64,000 nucleotides of DNA from Regnicoccus_A sp014224355 (lineage in GTDB: Bacteria; Cyanobacteriota; Cyanobacteriia; PCC-6307; Cyanobiaceae), in NCBI RefSeq assembly GCF_050920705.1, contig NZ_CP154799.1, positions 3,009,548-3,073,547 of the forward strand, given 5' to 3'. How positions within the stretch are numbered: position 1 is the first letter of the stretch; every line of letters begins with the position of its first letter. The position numbers and the translations under genes were made by a program. Shown here piece by piece: positions 1 to 9,411 of the stretch. Under the pieces are notes generated by a model that searched no databases, was not told where the DNA came from, and saw nothing but the letters and a program-made list of their open reading frames with translations.

Positions 1-1581
1 GGCTACACCCGAATCTCCCAGACGCCTGTGATCACAGGGCTTTACACCCTGCTGCTGCCGGTGCTGGCCTTTGCAGCCCTGGGCTCCTCCAGGCACCTGG
101 TGGTGGGAGCTGATTCAGCCACCGCGGCGATTCTGGCGGCCACCCTGATCGGTGCGGCGGCTCCTTACTCCCCCGAATACGTGGGCCTCACCGCCCTCAC
201 CGCCCTGGTGGTGGCAGTGATGCTCCTGCTCGCCGCCCTGTTCCGGTTGGGCTTCCTGGCGGATTTCCTGTCCCGCAGCGCCCTGATCGGCCTGCTCACC
301 GGTATTGGCCTCCAGGTGGCTGCAGGCGAATTGGGCGGGCTGATCGGTCTGCCGAGACAGGGATCCGGAGCCCTCGAACAGGTGCTGTCGGTGGTTCAGC
401 GCGTCAGCCAGGCCAACGGGCCAGCAACGCTTGTGGCGATCTCGGTCTTCGTGGTGATCCTGGTGGCAAAGAAATGGGCCCCACAACTGCCCGGGGCCCT
501 GATCGCCGTGATCGGAGCCGTCCTGGCGAGCTGGCTGCTGGATTTCCAGAGCCATGGCATCGGTGTGGTGGGAACCGTTCCCAGCGGTCTTCCCCATCTG
601 TCCCTGCCGCCGCTGCAGGGGATTCGCTACGACAAGGTCTTCGCGGCAGCCGGGTCCTGTTTCCTGGTGATCATCGCCCAGAGTGCCGCCACCTCCCGGG
701 CCTATGCCCAGCGCTACCAGGAAACCTTCGTGGAGAACCGGGATCTGATCGGTCTGGCCTGCGCCAATCTAGGCGCCGGCATCAGTGGCACCTTCGTGGT
801 CAACGGCAGCCCCACCAAAACGGAGATGGTGGATGCGGCAGGCGGGCGCAGCCAGATCACCCACCTGACCACCGGGATCGTCGTGCTCTTGGTCCTGTTG
901 TTCCTCACAGGGCCACTGGGTCTTCTACCCAACGTGGTTCTCTCCACAATTGTCTTCCTGATCGGGATCAAACTGATCGACGTGCGGGGTATGGCTGAGC
1001 TTTACCGATTGCAGAGAAATGAATTCGTGATCGCTGCCCTCACGGTGCTCAGCGTGGCGCTGGTGGGGGTGATGGAGGGCATCGCCCTGGCGGTGATCCT
1101 CTCGCTGATCGACCAGGTGCGCCACACCTATCGGGCCCGCACCTGCCTCTGGACACCCGATGCTGAGCGTCCCGATGGATTCCACCTGCAGACGGTGGCC
1201 ATTGCGCCGGGTGTGTTTGCCGCTCCTGGAATTCTGGCCTATCGCTTCGAAGCCAACCTCTTCTATGCCAATGCCGATCACTTCAAGGAGGAGATCCTGG
1301 CTCTGATTCATCAGAATCAGCCTGCGATCAAGGGCCTGGTGATCGACGCCACCGGCATTGATGACATTGATTATTCTGCTGCAAAAACACTCACTCAGTT
1401 GCGTAAAGAGCTGGATGGCCGGGCCTTGAAACTGGCCGTCGTGGTCACCTCCCAGCATCTGATGCACCAGCTGCGCAGGTATGGCCTCGAGAGCGCCACG
1501 ACCAACTTCCATACCGTGAAAAAAGCAGTGCGTGAACTCTCTGCTGGCCTGGAAACCGTCAATCCAGAACTCAATCTCTGA
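1..1581 (+). CDS. SulP-family anion transporter (5' end cut by window)
   Basis: Permease of the SulP family (sulfate, bicarbonate or other anions; substrate not decidable here) in the cytoplasmic membrane. The reading frame is open from base 1, and the first visible residues (GYTRISQTP then GLYTLLLPVLAF) already lie in the first membrane helices, so the true start is upstream of the window. Hydrophobic helices fill visible residues about 10-375. The family core motif appears as NGSPTKTEM followed by AGGRSQ. A C-terminal STAS domain (about residues 395-510) carries the IDATGIDDIDYSAAKTL stretch typical of that fold. It ends with TGA at 1579-1581. Family assignment is firm; naming it BicA or a sulfate transporter would be a guess. 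Confidence 0.9.
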   Translation, partial: GYTRISQTPVITGLYTLLLPVLAFAALGSSRHLVVGADSATAAILAATLIGAAAPYSPEYVGLTALTALVVAVMLLLAALFRLGFLADFLSRSALIGLLTGIGLQVAAGELGGLIGLPRQGSGALEQVLSVVQRVSQANGPATLVAISVFVVILVAKKWAPQLPGALIAVIGAVLASWLLDFQSHGIGVVGTVPSGLPHLSLPPLQGIRYDKVFAAAGSCFLVIIAQSAATSRAYAQRYQETFVENRDLIGLACANLGAGISGTFVVNGSPTKTEMVDAAGGRSQITHLTTGIVVLLVLLFLTGPLGLLPNVVLSTIVFLIGIKLIDVRGMAELYRLQRNEFVIAALTVLSVALVGVMEGIALAVILSLIDQVRHTYRARTCLWTPDAERPDGFHLQTVAIAPGVFAAPGILAYRFEANLFYANADHFKEEILALIHQNQPAIKGLVIDATGIDDIDYSAAKTLTQLRKELDGRALKLAVVVTSQHLMHQLRRYGLESATTNFHTVKKAVRELSAGLETVNPELNL

Positions 1582-1590
1582 GAAAAGAGA

Positions 1591-1633
1591 AGCAGCGGAT
1601 CACGAGGAGAAGGTTTCTGATCGGATCGCTGCT
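1591..1633 (+). terminator. possible hairpin after the SulP gene
   Basis: Ten bases after the SulP stop codon, AGCAGCGGATC can pair with GATCGCTGCT (one bulged G, loop of about 22 bases). No T-run follows, so this is a weak terminator candidate or a processing hairpin between two convergent genes. Confidence 0.25.
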
Positions 1634-1745
1634 CATGCTCCCGGAAGTCGGGCTCCAGGCAGGAAGGGTTTGGCCAGGCCGCTGCCAAAGCAGGCGGAGG
1701 GAGTGGTCTGTTGCCGCCCTGCACTCGGCTTGCTTCCATGGCCGG

Positions 1746-2960
1746 TCAGCCCCCGTGGGCCTTCATCCAGCGGCCGTAGCGGCCGGCCAGGGGGGAGGCG
1801 CTGAGACCATGGGCCAGGATGCTCAGCAGGATCGTGAACGTCACCACCGACACAAGCTGTCGGCCGTGGGGCAGGGCCGCATCCAGCACCAGCACGGCGA
1901 AGACGATGCTCGCCAGCCCACGGGGGCCGAACCAGCCAACGAACAACTTGGTGGGCAGATCCCGGCCCAGTCCGCCCATCACCAGGGCCACCGGCACCAT
2001 GCGCACCACGGTGAGGCTGAGGACGGCATAGGCCAGGGTGCTCCAGCTGAGCTGGCTCACGGCCACCACGGCCGAGGCGGAACCGAAGGCCACCCAGGTC
2101 ACCAGGGAGAGGGAGTCCCCCGTTGCTTCGGCAGCCACCAGCTCCTCGGCCTTGCTGCGACCGATGAGGGCGCCGTACAGCAGACCTCCGGTGAAGCAGG
2201 CGATGAAACCGCTGCCGCCGAGCTCCTGGGCCACGGCGAAGCAGGTGAACGGCAGGGCGATGGCGAGCAGAGGTTGCCAGTCGTCGCTGATCCAGTGGCG
2301 CTCCCGGCAGCGGTCGCGACCCCAGACGGCCGCCAAGGTGATCGTCCCCCCCAGCAGCAGGCCGAGCCCGAGTTGCTGCACAAACAGGACACCCAGAAAG
2401 GTGAGGGTTTCGCCTCCAGGAACAGCCTGGCCGGCCATGGCCAGCAGGGCCAGCAGCAGAGGAACGCAGATGCCGTCGTTGAGGCCGCTCTCCACGCTGA
2501 GGTCTTCCCGGATCGCCGCAGGCACCAGGGGGTTGGAGACCACCGGTTGCCCCAGGGCCGCATCGGTGGGGGCCAGCACCACCGAAAGGATGGCCACCTC
2601 CACCAGCTGGAGATCGGGAAACAGGACGGCTCCCACCACGACCCCCAGCAGGATCGTCAACGGCAGGCCGAGCGCCAGCAGCCGAACGGGCAGGCGGGTG
2701 TTCCGCCGCAGCACGGGCAGGTTGGCGTTGGCGGCGTCAGTGAACAGGATCAGGGACAGGGTGAGCTCGGCGATCACCTTCAGGTTCTCCGATGTGGGCC
2801 TGATGCTCAGCCAGCCCAGGACGGCCGGGCCCAGCAGCACTCCCAGAACGAGGAACACGAGGGCACCGGACAGGGGAGAACTCCTCAGCCGTGCCGAAAC
2901 GAGACCGTAGAGATAGACAATGATGGCGATGATCGCCAGGTCGAGATAGCCATCCTTCAT
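1746..2960 (-). CDS. cation:proton antiporter, CPA1 (NhaP-like)
   Basis: Sodium or potassium/proton exchanger of the CPA1 family, inner membrane. The protein is about 404 residues, almost entirely hydrophobic helices starting right after the MKDGYLDL N-terminus. Family hallmarks visible are the FTDAANANL and APTDAALG stretches and ESGLNDGI (the ND region that carries the transported ion in NhaP-type exchangers). I chose ATG at 2960 because translation upstream is proline/arginine-rich and unlike a membrane protein. The gene is convergent with the SulP gene and has no obvious operon partner. It probably helps pH and salt homeostasis; ion specificity cannot be read from sequence. Confidence 0.88.
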   Translation of the reverse strand: MKDGYLDLAIIAIIVYLYGLVSARLRSSPLSGALVFLVLGVLLGPAVLGWLSIRPTSENLKVIAELTLSLILFTDAANANLPVLRRNTRLPVRLLALGLPLTILLGVVVGAVLFPDLQLVEVAILSVVLAPTDAALGQPVVSNPLVPAAIREDLSVESGLNDGICVPLLLALLAMAGQAVPGGETLTFLGVLFVQQLGLGLLLGGTITLAAVWGRDRCRERHWISDDWQPLLAIALPFTCFAVAQELGGSGFIACFTGGLLYGALIGRSKAEELVAAEATGDSLSLVTWVAFGSASAVVAVSQLSWSTLAYAVLSLTVVRMVPVALVMGGLGRDLPTKLFVGWFGPRGLASIVFAVLVLDAALPHGRQLVSVVTFTILLSILAHGLSASPLAGRYGRWMKAHGG

Positions 2961-3171
2961 TGCTGCATGGCAAATTTGCCGGCATCCAGCCCAGAGCTTT
3001 AGCAAACCGACTGCACCCTGGGCGCCATGCCCTTTCAGGCAAGCCAGTACGAACGAGGGTGGCCTCCGAGCTGGTGTCAGAGTCCGACGTGGCTTTGCCC
3101 GGAAGGCTGGAGCCCCCTGGCGTCGCCCAAGGTCCTCCAGCACGCCGTCCGACGGCCGCCCCTTGCCGGCC

Positions 3172-3435
3172 ATGGTGGCATCCTCCCCAGAACCACAGAC
3201 CTCAAGGGAGCAACGCCAGCGGGCGGAAGAGGTGTTGCTATGGGCCCAGCGGCAGGTGCGTCTGCTGCAGACCGACGCCACCGATGAGGAGTGCACCCGC
3301 AGGGCTCAGATTCTGCTTCAGATCAACCTTTCCTCCGAGGCCATCGATGGCCTGCAGTCGCTGCGGACCTGCTGGCGCAGCCCACCGTGCCGGAACCCTT
3401 CCCCTTCCGGGAGCGACCAGCGAAGGTGGAACTGA
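3172..3435 (+). CDS. hypothetical short protein, possibly a decayed gene
   Basis: About 87 residues. The first two thirds look like a real charged helical protein (SSPEPQTSREQRQRAEEVLLW, then QILLQINLSSEAIDGLQSL), while the last part turns cysteine/proline/arginine-rich as if the frame were lost. A different frame continues with plausible charged sequence (EPFPFRERPAKVEL) to about 3480. This fits a small gene broken by a frameshift near 3360-3400, but no family is recognised and it could be chance. Confidence 0.25.
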   Translation: MVASSPEPQTSREQRQRAEEVLLWAQRQVRLLQTDATDEECTRRAQILLQINLSSEAIDGLQSLRTCWRSPPCRNPSPSGSDQRRWN

Positions 3436-3995
3436 GTGTGGAGCGCCGGCGCCAACGCCTTCACGGCCACCAGTGGTCGGGCCGAAGTGAGCTTGGATCT
3501 CTACAAGCAGTAGCCTACCAGCCGTCGGCCAAGCGGACTCCGTTTGAGGCGATCGACCGTCGGGAAGGGCGGCGCTCGCGTCGGCGTCACGACCGACCGC
3601 CCACCCTGGCGGATCGGTTATTGCGTTGGAGTGGCATCAGCCGCCAGGACCGCCAACGCATTGAGGCGTTGCAGCATCAACGCGATCCGCGGTGGACCTC
3701 TCTGGAGACGATTCGGAGCAACCAAGCCGATCGTTTTCAGCATCTCCGCTCGTGTTCGGCCACCTCCCTTAGGGACATACCCTCTGGGTGGCCGGCAGCA
3801 TCAGTGAGCAGTGATCTTCACCCAGGAGTCTTGAAGAGACTGGGGATAGAGAGTGTTCCATGTAGTGAGCGTTTTTAGCGTGAGCGCTATGCAAGCAGGC
3901 CTCTGCCGCACTGTTATGAAAACCAAGGTCGTTGAGCCGATCTGAAAGCATCGTTCTCAGTACCATCCACCACCCTCTCTTCAGTCCTCACGCCC
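3436..3995. other. gene-poor spacer
   Basis: About 560 bases upstream of the type II NADH dehydrogenase. Open frames here are arginine-rich and lack family features, so I call no gene. A small TAGCG/CGCTA hairpin lies near 3880. Promoter elements for the downstream gene are likely but not recognisable with confidence. Confidence 0.4.
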
Positions 3996-5423
3996 ATGGC
4001 CAAGGAACGCTTTTTCCTCGAGCTCACCCCTCCAGATGCCACCCTGCACCCCCTGCCCCATGTGGTGATCGTGGGGGGCGGCTTCGCCGGCCTCCGTGCC
4101 GCCCACGTCCTGACCGGCAAGCCGGTGCGCGTCACCCTGATCGACAAGCGCAATTTCAACCTCTTCCAACCCCTGCTTTACCAGGTGGCCACAGGCCTGG
4201 TAGCGGAGGCCGACGTGGCCTCACCCCTGCGCCAGATGGTGGGCCAGGCCCCCAACATCCAGATCCTGCTGGGGGAAGTCATCGACATCGACCCACAGGC
4301 GAAGGAGGTGGTGTTCAATGACCGCCGCCTGGCCTTCGATCACCTGATCCTGGCAACCGGCTCGGGCAGCGCCTACTTCGGCCATGAAGAGTGGCGCGAG
4401 CACGCCCCACCGATGAAGATCCTCGAGCACGCCGATGAGGTGCGTCGTCGCCTGTTGACGGCCATCGAGGAGGCCGAGCAGACCCCCGACCCGGAACGCC
4501 GCCGCTTCCTGCAGTCCGTGGTGGTGGTGGGGGGCGGCCCCGCGGGCTGCGAGCTGGCCGGCTCGGTGAACGAGATGCTGCGCCACGCGGTGGGGCGCGA
4601 CTTCAAGCAGCTGGATCCGGCCGACTGCCAGGTGACGTTGGTGGATCCTGGCGACAGGCTGCTGCGGGCCATGCACCCCAGCCTCTCGGAAGCCGCCGGC
4701 CGCTACCTGCGCTCCCGCGGTGTGGAGCTGCTGCTGGGGGGTCGGGTGAAAGCCATCGCGCCGGGCCGGGTGACGGTGAGCACCGCCGACGGCGAGCAGA
4801 CGCTGGAGGCCGCCACCCTCTGCTGGACCGCCGGCGTGCGCGCCTCCCACCTGGGCAAGCTGCTGGCTGAGCGCACCGGGGCTCCGCTCGATCGGGGCGG
4901 GCGGTTGATCGTCGAGCCGGATTTCTCCCTCCCTGGCCATCCCGCCATCCGGGTGGTGGGCGACCTCTGCTCCTACAGCCACACCGACGACGGCAAGGCC
5001 CTGCCGGGCATGGCGGGCCCGGCGGTGCAGATGGGGGGGTGGGTGGCGGCCGACATCGTGGCCGGCCTGGCGGGCCGCTCCCACGCCCCTTTCCGCTGGA
5101 GCGATTTCGGCAGCATGGCCGTGATCGGCCCCCTCTGCGCCGTGGCCGACCTGCGCGGGCTGAGGGTGAGCGGTCCGCTCGGCTGGCTGCTGTGGGGCCT
5201 GGCCCACCTGGCCTTCATGCCCGCCAGCGAAAACCGCCTCAGCCTCCTCACCAAATGGCTCTGGGTGATTGCCACCCAGCAGCGGGCCTCGCTGCTGATC
5301 ACCGGACGCCCCGACCAGCACATGGGGGTGGAGGTGGGCCTGGAGCACCTGGAGCGGGTCGAACCGGTCAGCGATCCCGCCACCCCAGCGGCGGTGGTTC
5401 CTCCATCTGATGAAGACGGCTGA
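3996..5423 (+). CDS. type II NADH dehydrogenase-like FAD/NAD(P) oxidoreductase
   Basis: Single-subunit flavoprotein of the NDH-2 (Ndb) family, which passes electrons from NAD(P)H to quinone without pumping protons and works at the membrane surface. The 475-residue protein has the FAD-binding Rossmann motif GGGFAGLRAA near residue 27, the quinone-reductase signature around NLFQPLLYQVATG, and a second nucleotide motif VVGGGPAGCELAG near residue 174 for NAD(P)H. A third FAD contact lies in RVVGDLCSY (about residue 317). A hydrophobic C-terminal patch (GWLLWGLAHLAFM) may anchor it to the membrane. ATG at 3996 (ccATGg context) is the natural start. Cyanobacterial NDH-2 proteins are often considered redox sensors rather than bulk electron carriers. 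Confidence 0.9.
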   Translation: MAKERFFLELTPPDATLHPLPHVVIVGGGFAGLRAAHVLTGKPVRVTLIDKRNFNLFQPLLYQVATGLVAEADVASPLRQMVGQAPNIQILLGEVIDIDPQAKEVVFNDRRLAFDHLILATGSGSAYFGHEEWREHAPPMKILEHADEVRRRLLTAIEEAEQTPDPERRRFLQSVVVVGGGPAGCELAGSVNEMLRHAVGRDFKQLDPADCQVTLVDPGDRLLRAMHPSLSEAAGRYLRSRGVELLLGGRVKAIAPGRVTVSTADGEQTLEAATLCWTAGVRASHLGKLLAERTGAPLDRGGRLIVEPDFSLPGHPAIRVVGDLCSYSHTDDGKALPGMAGPAVQMGGWVAADIVAGLAGRSHAPFRWSDFGSMAVIGPLCAVADLRGLRVSGPLGWLLWGLAHLAFMPASENRLSLLTKWLWVIATQQRASLLITGRPDQHMGVEVGLEHLERVEPVSDPATPAAVVPPSDEDG

Positions 5424-5694
5424 TCAGCACCACCATCACCGCGGAGATGTAGAACGGGCCAGCCACACTCAGTACCACGCTGATGAGGCTCACGAAAGCG
5501 AAATCATTGATGTTGATGACATCGATCTGTTCCGCCTCGAGGCTCTGGTGAGAATCGCTCTTCTCCGGCAGGGCAAAGGATTCGGACTGCTGGTGGTTCA
5601 CGAATCCGGGCGGATTGATGGTGGCCAGCACGCTCAGCAGTAGGTAGCCCGCCAGCCGCTTCAGGCTTGTCCGGCGACGATTAGGTAGGCGCAC
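5368..5694 (-). CDS. putative small membrane protein, start lost in a repeat
   Basis: A 108-residue reading frame with two clear hydrophobic stretches: LAGYLLLSVLATI near the N-terminus (signal- or anchor-like) and FVSLISVVLSVAGPFYISAV near the C-terminus, separated by a charged linker (SHQSLEAEQIDVININD). No family is recognised. The only start-like codon, GTG at 5694, lies inside an IS21-end-like repeat (5672-5710), and the plausible natural start around LKRLAGY has no ATG. An insertion may have removed the original start. The 3' end overlaps the convergent NADH dehydrogenase gene by 56 bases. It may be a relic. Confidence 0.35.
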   Translation of the reverse strand: MRLPNRRRTSLKRLAGYLLLSVLATINPPGFVNHQQSESFALPEKSDSHQSLEAEQIDVININDFAFVSLISVVLSVAGPFYISAVMVVLISRLHQMEEPPPLGWRDR

Positions 5695-5710
5695 CCGCCT
5701 CCGTAGTTGG
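5672..5710. repeat. head-to-head IS21-end-like repeats
   Basis: The 20 bases CGGCGACGATTAGGTAGGCG (5672-5691) are identical to the outer right end of the IS21 element at 27353-30067. Two bases later, ACCCGCCTCCGTAGTTG (5693-5709) matches the inner repeat of the same IS end at 15 of 17 positions. The two arms face each other with almost nothing between, as in a deletion footprint, a circle junction or a MITE. Confidence 0.6.
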
Positions 5711-5904
5711 CACCGGGCAGCGCGACCAGGCTGCCCCTCCCTGATCAACCGGCAGAAGGCCCTCAAGGTAAGCCTGTTGAGGCGTGCAGGAGACCATAAC
5801 GACCCAACCTCAACGGCAGTCACCTGTCCCTCCAACGTTTTGCGACCGAAGGAGGCTGCACCAGCCGCTGACCCCGATGCTGAGTGTAGTCGTAGGCAGT
5901 CGTC

Positions 5905-6825
5905 ATGAGCAAGATCTTCAACAGTGAACAGCAAGATCTCATTGGACGCGCGAAGAAGTTCTCGAAACCCTTTCGCATTGATGATGGCGAAAAGTTTCAC
6001 CTGAAGCAGGTTGATCCTGGTAACACTCTTCAGTTTGGCAAAGAGCACAAGTCTCAAGCCAAAGAAGCCCTTGACATGGGCGTTCAGTTGCTTGCTCAGT
6101 TTCAGGACCTTCTCTATGCCCAGGATCGCTGGGCCCTGCTGCTGATCTTCCAGGCAATGGATGCAGCCGGGAAAGACGGCACCATCAAGCATGTGATGAG
6201 TGGGGTAAATCCTCAGGGCTGCCAGGTGAGCTCCTTCAAAGCCCCTTCAGCCGTCGATCTCGACCATGACTACCTCTGGCGCAGCAACATCATGCTGCCC
6301 GAGCGGGGAAGGATTGGCATTTTCAACCGCAGCTACTACGAAGAGACCCTCGTGGTTCGTGTTCACCCAGAAATGCTTGCCAGGCAGACCCTGCCAAAGG
6401 CATTGGTCGACAAGGACATCTGGAAGGATCGCTTCCGCGACATCAGGAACTACGAGCGCTATCTCACCAACAACGGCATCGTGATTCGAAAGTTCTTCCT
6501 GCACGTCTCCAAGGAAGAACAGAAAAAGCGCTTCCTTCAACGCCTCGAGAATCCAGACAAGAACTGGAAGTTTTCCGCCAATGACATCCGTGAGCGCGCC
6601 TACTGGGATGACTACATGAACGCCTATGAAGAAACCATTCGCCACACAGCGACAGAGCGCGCACCTTGGTACGTTGTGCCTGCTGACAATAAATGGTTCA
6701 CCCGCGTGGTGGTTGCGGCGGCCATTGTTGAAGCCCTGGATTCATTGGGCCTGCACTACCCAGAAGTTAGCGATGCGGCACGCAAGGACCTGGACAAGGC
6801 AAGAGAAGATCTCTTGAATGAGTAA
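5905..6825 (+). CDS. ppk2: polyphosphate kinase 2 family protein
   Basis: Cytosolic phosphotransferase of the PPK2 family, which moves phosphate between polyphosphate and nucleotides (usually ADP or GDP phosphorylation at the expense of polyphosphate). The 306-residue length fits a one-domain PPK2. The Walker A-like motif MDAAGKDGTIKHV is at about residues 87-99, a conserved FNRSYYEE segment at about 140-148, and the lid region with RFRDIRNYERYL follows. The C-terminus WYVVPADNKWFTRVVVAAAIVEAL is typical of the family. ATG at 5905 is supported by the length match. The gene is convergent with the V-type ATPase operon (27 bases apart). A role in ATP or ion homeostasis alongside that pump is inference only. 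Confidence 0.92.
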   Translation: MSKIFNSEQQDLIGRAKKFSKPFRIDDGEKFHLKQVDPGNTLQFGKEHKSQAKEALDMGVQLLAQFQDLLYAQDRWALLLIFQAMDAAGKDGTIKHVMSGVNPQGCQVSSFKAPSAVDLDHDYLWRSNIMLPERGRIGIFNRSYYEETLVVRVHPEMLARQTLPKALVDKDIWKDRFRDIRNYERYLTNNGIVIRKFFLHVSKEEQKKRFLQRLENPDKNWKFSANDIRERAYWDDYMNAYEETIRHTATERAPWYVVPADNKWFTRVVVAAAIVEALDSLGLHYPEVSDAARKDLDKAREDLLNE

Positions 6826-6852
6826 GCTCAAGCCGAACAGGATCCCTGCTCT

Positions 6853-8717
6853 CTAGACCTTGGTTGTCGAACCTGCCACGGGATGCGTCTCTGGAAGAGG
6901 CTGCTGTCGCTGGCTCGCCGCAGCGGACAGGTCGTCGATCTGCTTGCGGAAGGCGGCGTAGGTGGGTGATTCTTCCGCGGCATAGTTGAGGTTCCTGTAC
7001 AGACCGGTCAGACGGGTGAAGTAGTCCCTGACAGCCGCCTTGTCTTCGAAGTGGTAGCTGCGGTTGATCAGCGCGCAGACCAGCTCGAAGGATCGCTTCT
7101 GCCGATCGATCGGGCAGCTGGCATCCACGTCATCAAAGGCGTCCTGCTGCAGGTACACCATGTCGAGAAACTGGGCTTTCTGGTAGAGGATGAAGTCCTC
7201 AAGGGTGACACCCTCCTCACCGGTGACCTGGATCATTTGGTTGACGGCATCGCCGCGGCGGAGAAGATCATTCATCGCCTTCACCCGATCGACCCAGTCG
7301 GGAGCCACATGGCTGGCGAACCACCCCTCCAGCTGGCCGAAATAGCGCGACCAGGAGAGCAGGATATCCACCGCCGGATAGCAGCGCTTGTAGGCCCGCT
7401 CTGCGCTCAGGCCGAGGAAGGCCTTCACCGTGCTGAGGGTCGACTGGGTCACCGGCTCCTCGAAGTTGCCGCCGGCGGGCGACACCGTGCCGATCATCGT
7501 GAGACTGCCGACGCTGCCGTCGTTGGTGCGGATGATGCCGGCGCGCTCATACACCCCCTTGATGGAGGAATCCAGATAGGCGGGAAAGGCATCCTCGCCG
7601 GGGATCTCCTCGAGACGGCCGGAGGTCTCGCGCATGGCCTGGGCCCAGCGGGAGGTGGAATCGGCGATCAGCAGCACATTGCAGCCCATCTGGCGGTAGT
7701 ACTCGCCGAGGGTGAGACCGGTATAAATGGAGGCCTCCCGGGCCGCCACGGGCATCGAGGAGGTGTTGCAGATGATGATCGTGCGATCCATCAGGGATCC
7801 CCCTGTCTTGGGATCGGTGAGCTTCGGGAATTCGGTGATGGTCTCCACCACCTCCCCCGCCCGCTCGCCGCAGGCCACCACCAGCACCACATCCACATCC
7901 GAGTGGCGGGAGATCAGGTTCTGCAGCACGGTCTTGCCAGCACCGAACGGGCCGGGAATGCAGCCGGTGCCACCGCGGGCAATGGGCAGAAAGGTGTCGA
8001 CGATCCGCTGGGTGGTGATCATCGGCTCCTCGGGATAGAGCCGCTCGCAGTAGCGGTTCTGCAGCAGCAGCTCCGGCAGGGCCCGCCGTACCGGCCAGTC
8101 CTGCGCCAGGGTGAGGGAGCGGCTGTGGCCGCTCGCGTCGGTGACCCGGGCCACCACCGTGTCCACCGTGAACGAACCCTGCTGGATCCAGTCCAGGGTG
8201 ACCTGGCCGGACTGGTCGAAGGGCACCATGATCTTGTGGGTGAAGCGCCCCTCCTGCACCGTGCCGATCACATCGCCGGCCCGCAGGGTTTCGCCCATCC
8301 GGGCCGTGGGCTGAAACGACCAGGTCTTCTCGGTGTCGAGGGGGGCACCGTAGCCCCGCGGGGCAGAAAGGTGCCGTAGCCGGCGGCGAGGCCAGCCAGG
8401 GGGTTCTGCAGACCGTCGTACACCTGGGTGAGCAGCCCAGGGCCCAGCTTCACCGAGAGCAGCTCGCCCGTCTGCTCCACGGGATCCCCGATCCCCACCC
8501 CCCGGGTGCTCTCGAACACCTGGGCATCGGCGGTGCTGCCATGCACGCGCAGCACCTCGGCCTTGAGCCGCTCCTGTCGCTCCCCCTCCCTGTGCTTCGG
8601 AAGGATGTAGAGCACCTCGTTCTTGAGGATCGGCCGCGGCGCCGTTGTCGCCATGGCAATGGTCACCAGGTCGTCCTGAACAGCGACCACACGGGCAGAG
8701 TTGAAGGAGTCGTTCAT
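6853..8717 (-). pseudogene. ntpA: V-type ATPase catalytic subunit A, frameshifted
   Basis: Catalytic nucleotide-binding subunit of the V1 head. The N-terminal part begins at ATG 8717 (MNDSFNSARVVAVQDD) and runs in one frame to FLPRG. The remainder, from GYGAPLDTEKTW through MGETLRAGDVIGTVQEG to the C-terminus, is in another frame. One missing G in the short G run at 8354-8357 explains the break: adding it restores PRGGYGAP. Past the break everything is intact, including the P-loop GPFGAGKTVLQ, the GERAGEV motif and the SRWAQAMRE segment. It starts one base inside the stop codon of the DUF2764 gene (TGATG). Either a recent inactivation or a homopolymer sequencing error. Confidence 0.88.
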
Positions 8718-9411
8718 CAGGAGGCGGCGGGGATTTCGGTGACGGTGCCGAGACCGGCGGACACCAGCTGGCGGAAGCGGGCCGTGGCGGCCTGGGCGTC
8801 GAAGCTGCACCAGCGCTCCACCAGACTCCAGCGGGCCAGATAGATCATCACGGCTTCGAAATCGAAGTGGTGCCCAAGGGCCACACGGTCGATCTCCTTC
8901 CAGATCACCGAGAAATGGAGCCGCTCGAGGTTGATCAGATCGTCGGCCTCCAGCAGTCGCGCGGTCTCGACGATCCACGGAAACACCGCCTCCAGCCGGA
9001 AGGTGGGCTCCTTCCAGTGGCGCTCGATCGTGGCCACCCAGGGGCCGAATCCCCATGGCTGGCCCAGGGGCGGATCCACCTCCCCCGATGGCGGCGCCTC
9101 AGGGCCGCCAGCACGGTGCGCAGATCGAGGCGATGGCTCACCAGGTGACGCAGCAGGGGATTGGTGACCTCAGAAAAGAAGGCCCGGGTCTCCTCCAGCA
9201 GGCGGGCATCGCTGGGGCCGCCGTCCGGATCCTGGGGCCGCATCGACTGGGAGAGGATGCTGATGGCCAGGTCAAGGCTGCGACGGTCATCGTCTTCCAG
9301 CTGAGTGAGCCGTCTCTCCAGCTTCAGCCGGGAGATCGCCGGAGAGCGGGCCTCGAACAGGCCGCCGAGGGGCGGCAGGCTGGCCATCAGGGTGGTGTAC
9401 CGGGGGGTCAT
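8717..9411 (-). pseudogene. V-type ATPase-associated DUF2764 protein, frameshifted
   Basis: This position in chlamydia/spirochaete-type V-ATPase operons is held by a DUF2764 protein, thought to replace subunit C as the stalk adaptor. The first frame (MTPRYTTLMASLPPLGG to about RRRHRG) and a second frame (VDPPLGQPWGFGPWV to the stop) together give about 230 residues. They join if one G is added to the run at 9082-9086, which would read HRGEVDPPLGQPW. Charged helical segments such as RLKLERRLTQLEDDD and the LINLERLHFSVIWKEID region fit the family. It overlaps the upstream E gene by four bases. Same kind of lesion as in the neighbouring A gene. Confidence 0.75.

Noticed and set aside
1..1581. 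Naming the SulP protein BicA or a sulfate permease
   Set aside because: Only the family is visible; the N-terminus is missing and substrate-deciding residues cannot be read with confidence.
3291..3878. 195-codon plus-strand frame before the NADH dehydrogenase
   Set aside because: Arg/Ser/Pro-rich, no motif, no ribosome site; at most part of a decayed gene beginning at 3172.
4221..5348. Long minus-strand open frame (375 codons) opposite the NADH dehydrogenase
   Set aside because: His/Gln/Ala-rich composition without family features; it is the antisense shadow of a high-GC gene. Many similar frames opposite ntp genes, xfp, recQ and der were discarded for the same reason.
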